From Frondihabitans sp. PAMC 28766 (lineage in GTDB: Bacteria > Actinomycetota > Actinomycetes > Actinomycetales > Microbacteriaceae): a stretch of DNA of 64,000 bases. The position numbers and the translations under genes are program-made. The DNA is taken from the NCBI RefSeq assembly GCF_001577365.1, contig NZ_CP014513.1:1736001-1800000 (forward strand), written 5' to 3'. The notes beneath the pieces were generated by a model, which saw only the letters and a list, made by a program, of their open reading frames with translations, made no database searches and was not told the DNA's origin. Positions 62,225-64,000 of the stretch are shown here, in pieces (positions within the stretch are counted from its first letter, which is position 1; every line of letters begins with the position of its first letter).

Positions 62225-62872
62225 TCAGCGGGTCTGGACGGCCAGTAGCAGCACGGCCGTCCACTGACAGCAGAACGCCACCACGGTGAAGGCGTGGAAG
62301 AGCTCGTGGAAGCCGAAGACGCCCGGCACGATGTTCGGCCGCTTCGTGCCGTAGACGACGGCGCCGGCGATGTAGAAGACGCCACCGGCGAGCACCAGGA
62401 TCATGGTGGCCGCGTTCGCCTCGAAGATGTCGCCCACGTAGATCAGGGCGCCGACGCCCAGAAGCACGTACAGCGGCGTGTAGAGCCACCGGGGCGCGCC
62501 CGTCCAGAAGACGCGGAACGCGATCCCCGCCAGAGCCCCCGACCACACCAGGATCAGGAGGGTCGTCGCCTCGCCCCGCGGCAGAGCCAGCACGGCGATC
62601 GGCGTGTACGTGCCCGCGATCAGCAAGAAGATGTTCGAGTGGTCCATGCGCTTGAGCAGCAGCTTGGCTTTCGGCCGCCAGTTGCCCCGGTGGTAGGTCG
62701 CCGAGACGCCGAAGAGCAGCAGCGACGAGCCGAAGTAGATCGCGGTGGCGGCCTTGGCCGGAGCCCCGGCGGCCAGCGTGACCAGCACCACGCCAAGTGC
62801 CACGGCCAGCGGGAAGGTGCCCGCGTGGATCCAGCCGCGCCAGGTGGGCTTGATCTCGGGGAGAACCGTCAT
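62225..62872 (-). CDS. trhA: Hemolysin III/TrhA family membrane protein
   Basis: This 215-residue protein has seven predicted membrane helices and the family's conserved parts: YFGSSLLLFGVSATYHRGNW near 45, RMDHSNIFLLIAGTYTPIAVL near 75, VFYIAGAVVYGTKRPN near 163 and FGFHELFHAFTVVAFCCQW near 184. The histidines of HELFH and the SATYHR motif are the likely zinc ligands shared with PAQR receptors. TAGGCT (62879-62884) sits six bases before the ATG, so the gene is probably leaderless. Its role in membrane homeostasis is a family-level statement. Confidence 0.9.
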   Translation of the reverse strand: MTVLPEIKPTWRGWIHAGTFPLAVALGVVLVTLAAGAPAKAATAIYFGSSLLLFGVSATYHRGNWRPKAKLLLKRMDHSNIFLLIAGTYTPIAVLALPRGEATTLLILVWSGALAGIAFRVFWTGAPRWLYTPLYVLLGVGALIYVGDIFEANAATMILVLAGGVFYIAGAVVYGTKRPNIVPGVFGFHELFHAFTVVAFCCQWTAVLLLAVQTR

Positions 62873-62952
62873 CCGCTGAGCCTACGGGGCGTCTGCCCCG
62901 AGACGCTGTGAGGTCGTCACGGGGGACGACGCGACGGCTCAGGCGCGTGGGT

Positions 62953-62958
62953 TACCGT
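62953..62958 (+). promoter_or_regulatory. -10 box of uppS, leaderless
   Basis: TACCGT ends six bases before the GTG at 62965, without a ribosome site. It faces the trhA promoter (TAGGCT, minus strand, 62879-62884) across a short divergent gap. Confidence 0.5.
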
Positions 62959-62964
62959 TGATCC

Positions 62965-63801
62965 GTGACGAACCGGCGAGGCACCCCTGACGCGGGCGCC
63001 GAGCCCGGTGCCGACCCCGGGTCGATCGAGACCCCCGGCGGCCGTTCGTTCGTCTACCGCCTCTACCAGCGACGACTGCGCCGCGGTCTCACGGGCCTCG
63101 AGCTGCCCCACCACGTCGCCATGATCGTCGACGGCAACCGCCGGTGGGCCAAGCAGCGCATGCTCGAGACGGCCGCGCACGGGCACCGGGCCGGCGCCGC
63201 GAAGATCCGCGAGTTCCTGGTCTGGTGCGACGAGCTCGGCATCAAGGTCGTCACGCTCTACCTGCTGTCGGCCGACAACCTCACCAACCGCGACGACGCC
63301 GAGCTCGACGCCCTCGTCGAGATCATCGCCGAGCTCGCCGACGACCTGTCGCACGAGCGCGACTGGCGTGTGCAGCACGTCGGCCTGACCGACGGCCTCC
63401 CCGCCCCGCTCGTCACTTCGCTCTCGACGGCCGAGCGGCGCACCGCTTCGCACACCGGGCTCCACGTGAACCTCGCCGTCGGCTATGGCGGTCGGCGCGA
63501 GATCGTCGATGCGCTGCGCAGCATCGTGCGTCAGCACGGCGAGGGCGGCGGCACCATCGACGACCTCGCCGAAGTGCTGACGCCCGAGATGATCGCCGAC
63601 CACCTCTACACCGGCGGCCAGCCCGATCCCGACCTCGTCATCCGCACGTCCGGCGAGCAGAGGCTCAGCGACTTCATGCTGTGGCAGAGCGCCCACAGCG
63701 AGTTCTACTTCGTCGAAGCCTTCTACCCCGACCTCCGCGAAGTCGACTTCTTGAGGGCGGTGCGCGACTTCGCGAACCGGCATCGGCGCTTCGGCGGCTG
63801 A
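62965..63801 (+). CDS. uppS: Isoprenyl transferase (undecaprenyl/decaprenyl diphosphate synthase family)
   Basis: This 278-residue cis-prenyltransferase makes the polyprenyl diphosphate carrier for cell-wall synthesis. The catalytic Asp56 is in MIVDGNRRWAKQR. ETAAHGHRAGAAKIREFLVWC and TLYLLSADNLTNR follow, and IRTSGEQRLSDFMLWQSAHSEFYF with the C-terminal EVDFLRAVRDFANRHRRFGG completes the family pattern. Chain length cannot be told from sequence by eye, so undecaprenyl is the default. GTG 62965 follows the -10 box by six bases. Confidence 0.95.
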   Translation: MTNRRGTPDAGAEPGADPGSIETPGGRSFVYRLYQRRLRRGLTGLELPHHVAMIVDGNRRWAKQRMLETAAHGHRAGAAKIREFLVWCDELGIKVVTLYLLSADNLTNRDDAELDALVEIIAELADDLSHERDWRVQHVGLTDGLPAPLVTSLSTAERRTASHTGLHVNLAVGYGGRREIVDALRSIVRQHGEGGGTIDDLAEVLTPEMIADHLYTGGQPDPDLVIRTSGEQRLSDFMLWQSAHSEFYFVEAFYPDLREVDFLRAVRDFANRHRRFGG

Positions 63802-63905
63802 CGCGGCAGGAGCCCATCGGCGGGCCGCGCGTGCGGCCCCGGTTCGTCGCCCGGCCCGCGCGCGGGTACGGTAGTGAGGTTCGCCCACCGTACAGGGAGC
63901 CCTGC

Positions 63906-64000
63906 TTGACCACCATCGACGAGTTCGCTCAGACCTTCGACGACGATCCGGGCTACCTGGACTTCGCCTCGTTCGGCCCCATGGGCCGGCCCGTTCTCGA
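63906..64000 (+). CDS. Class V-fold PLP-dependent aminotransferase-like protein (3' truncated by window end)
   Basis: Only about 31 codons are present: TIDEFAQTFDDDPGYLDFASFGPMGRPVL. The phrase GYLDFASFGPMGRPV resembles the N-terminal substrate-loop of cysteine-desulfurase-like class V aminotransferases (YLDFAHVGPLS type). A TTG start with AGGGAG six bases upstream is chosen, and TACGGT at about 63868 is a plausible -10. The assignment is tentative because the catalytic part lies outside the window. Confidence 0.5.
   Translation, partial: MTTIDEFAQTFDDDPGYLDFASFGPMGRPVL

Overview
The window is a high-GC, densely coded stretch of an actinobacterial chromosome. It carries a mycothiol S-conjugate amidase (mca), many GTG starts, four-base stop/start overlaps and many TAnnnT hexamers 6-7 nt before start codons, which suits leaderless transcription. 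Gene content and order (glmU-prs; rplY-pth-mfd-mazG-hisS-eno-ftsB-DUF501; ilvA-greA-DUF4307-mca-trhA-uppS) suggest Microbacteriaceae, but I could not test that placement. There is no phage, plasmid, IS element, CRISPR array or rRNA operon. One tRNA is present.

Layout. 1-8.6 kb: a carbohydrate locus with an ABC sugar importer (binding protein, double ATPase, permease), a DUF5107 mutarotase-fold/TPR protein, a zinc dehydrogenase and a DUF4380 mutarotase-fold protein, interrupted by a 13-bp tandem array. 8.6-13.1 kb: two TetR regulators, each with a divergent partner (an MFS exporter; a CocE/NonD hydrolase plus a 57-aa ORF) and visible operators. 13.1-15.0 kb: a hipBA-type pair behind three 23-bp direct repeats. 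15-20 kb: single accessory genes (GNAT, M20 peptidase, maltokinase-cap-like protein, MFS, zinc-ribbon protein, OhrR-like MarR). 20.2-23.4 kb: glmU, prs and a HAD hydrolase. 23.5-32 kb: a flavin monooxygenase, a TetR regulator and a six-gene operon with an NMT1/THI5-type importer, an adenosine-deaminase-family enzyme and an 8-oxoguanine-deaminase-like enzyme, probably nucleobase scavenging. 32-46 kb: core genes gnd, rplY, pth, mfd, nhaA, mazG, hisS, eno, ftsB-like, DUF501, with a 657-bp structured non-coding gap between mazG and hisS. 45.7-50.6 kb: subtilase, NDH-2, tRNA(UAA), HtpX, LemA. 50.7-56 kb: a large Ig-like membrane protein, a secreted repeat protein and a two-component system. 56.2-64 kb: YcaQ, AI-2E transporter, ilvA, greA, DUF4307, mca, a small membrane protein, TrhA, uppS and the start of a class V aminotransferase.

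Four genes (sugar-binding protein, an MFS transporter, hisS and the sensor kinase) are each broken by one missing G in a G run. Because hisS should be essential and the error type is identical, I read these as base-calling errors rather than true pseudogenes.

The most unusual non-gene signals are a 91-bp dispersed intergenic repeat present in two inverted copies (48.8 and 56.1 kb), a tandemly duplicated long palindrome (32.0 kb), the structured mazG-hisS gap, and strong over-use of the octamer GCAGGATC/GATCCTGC even where it forces rare codons.
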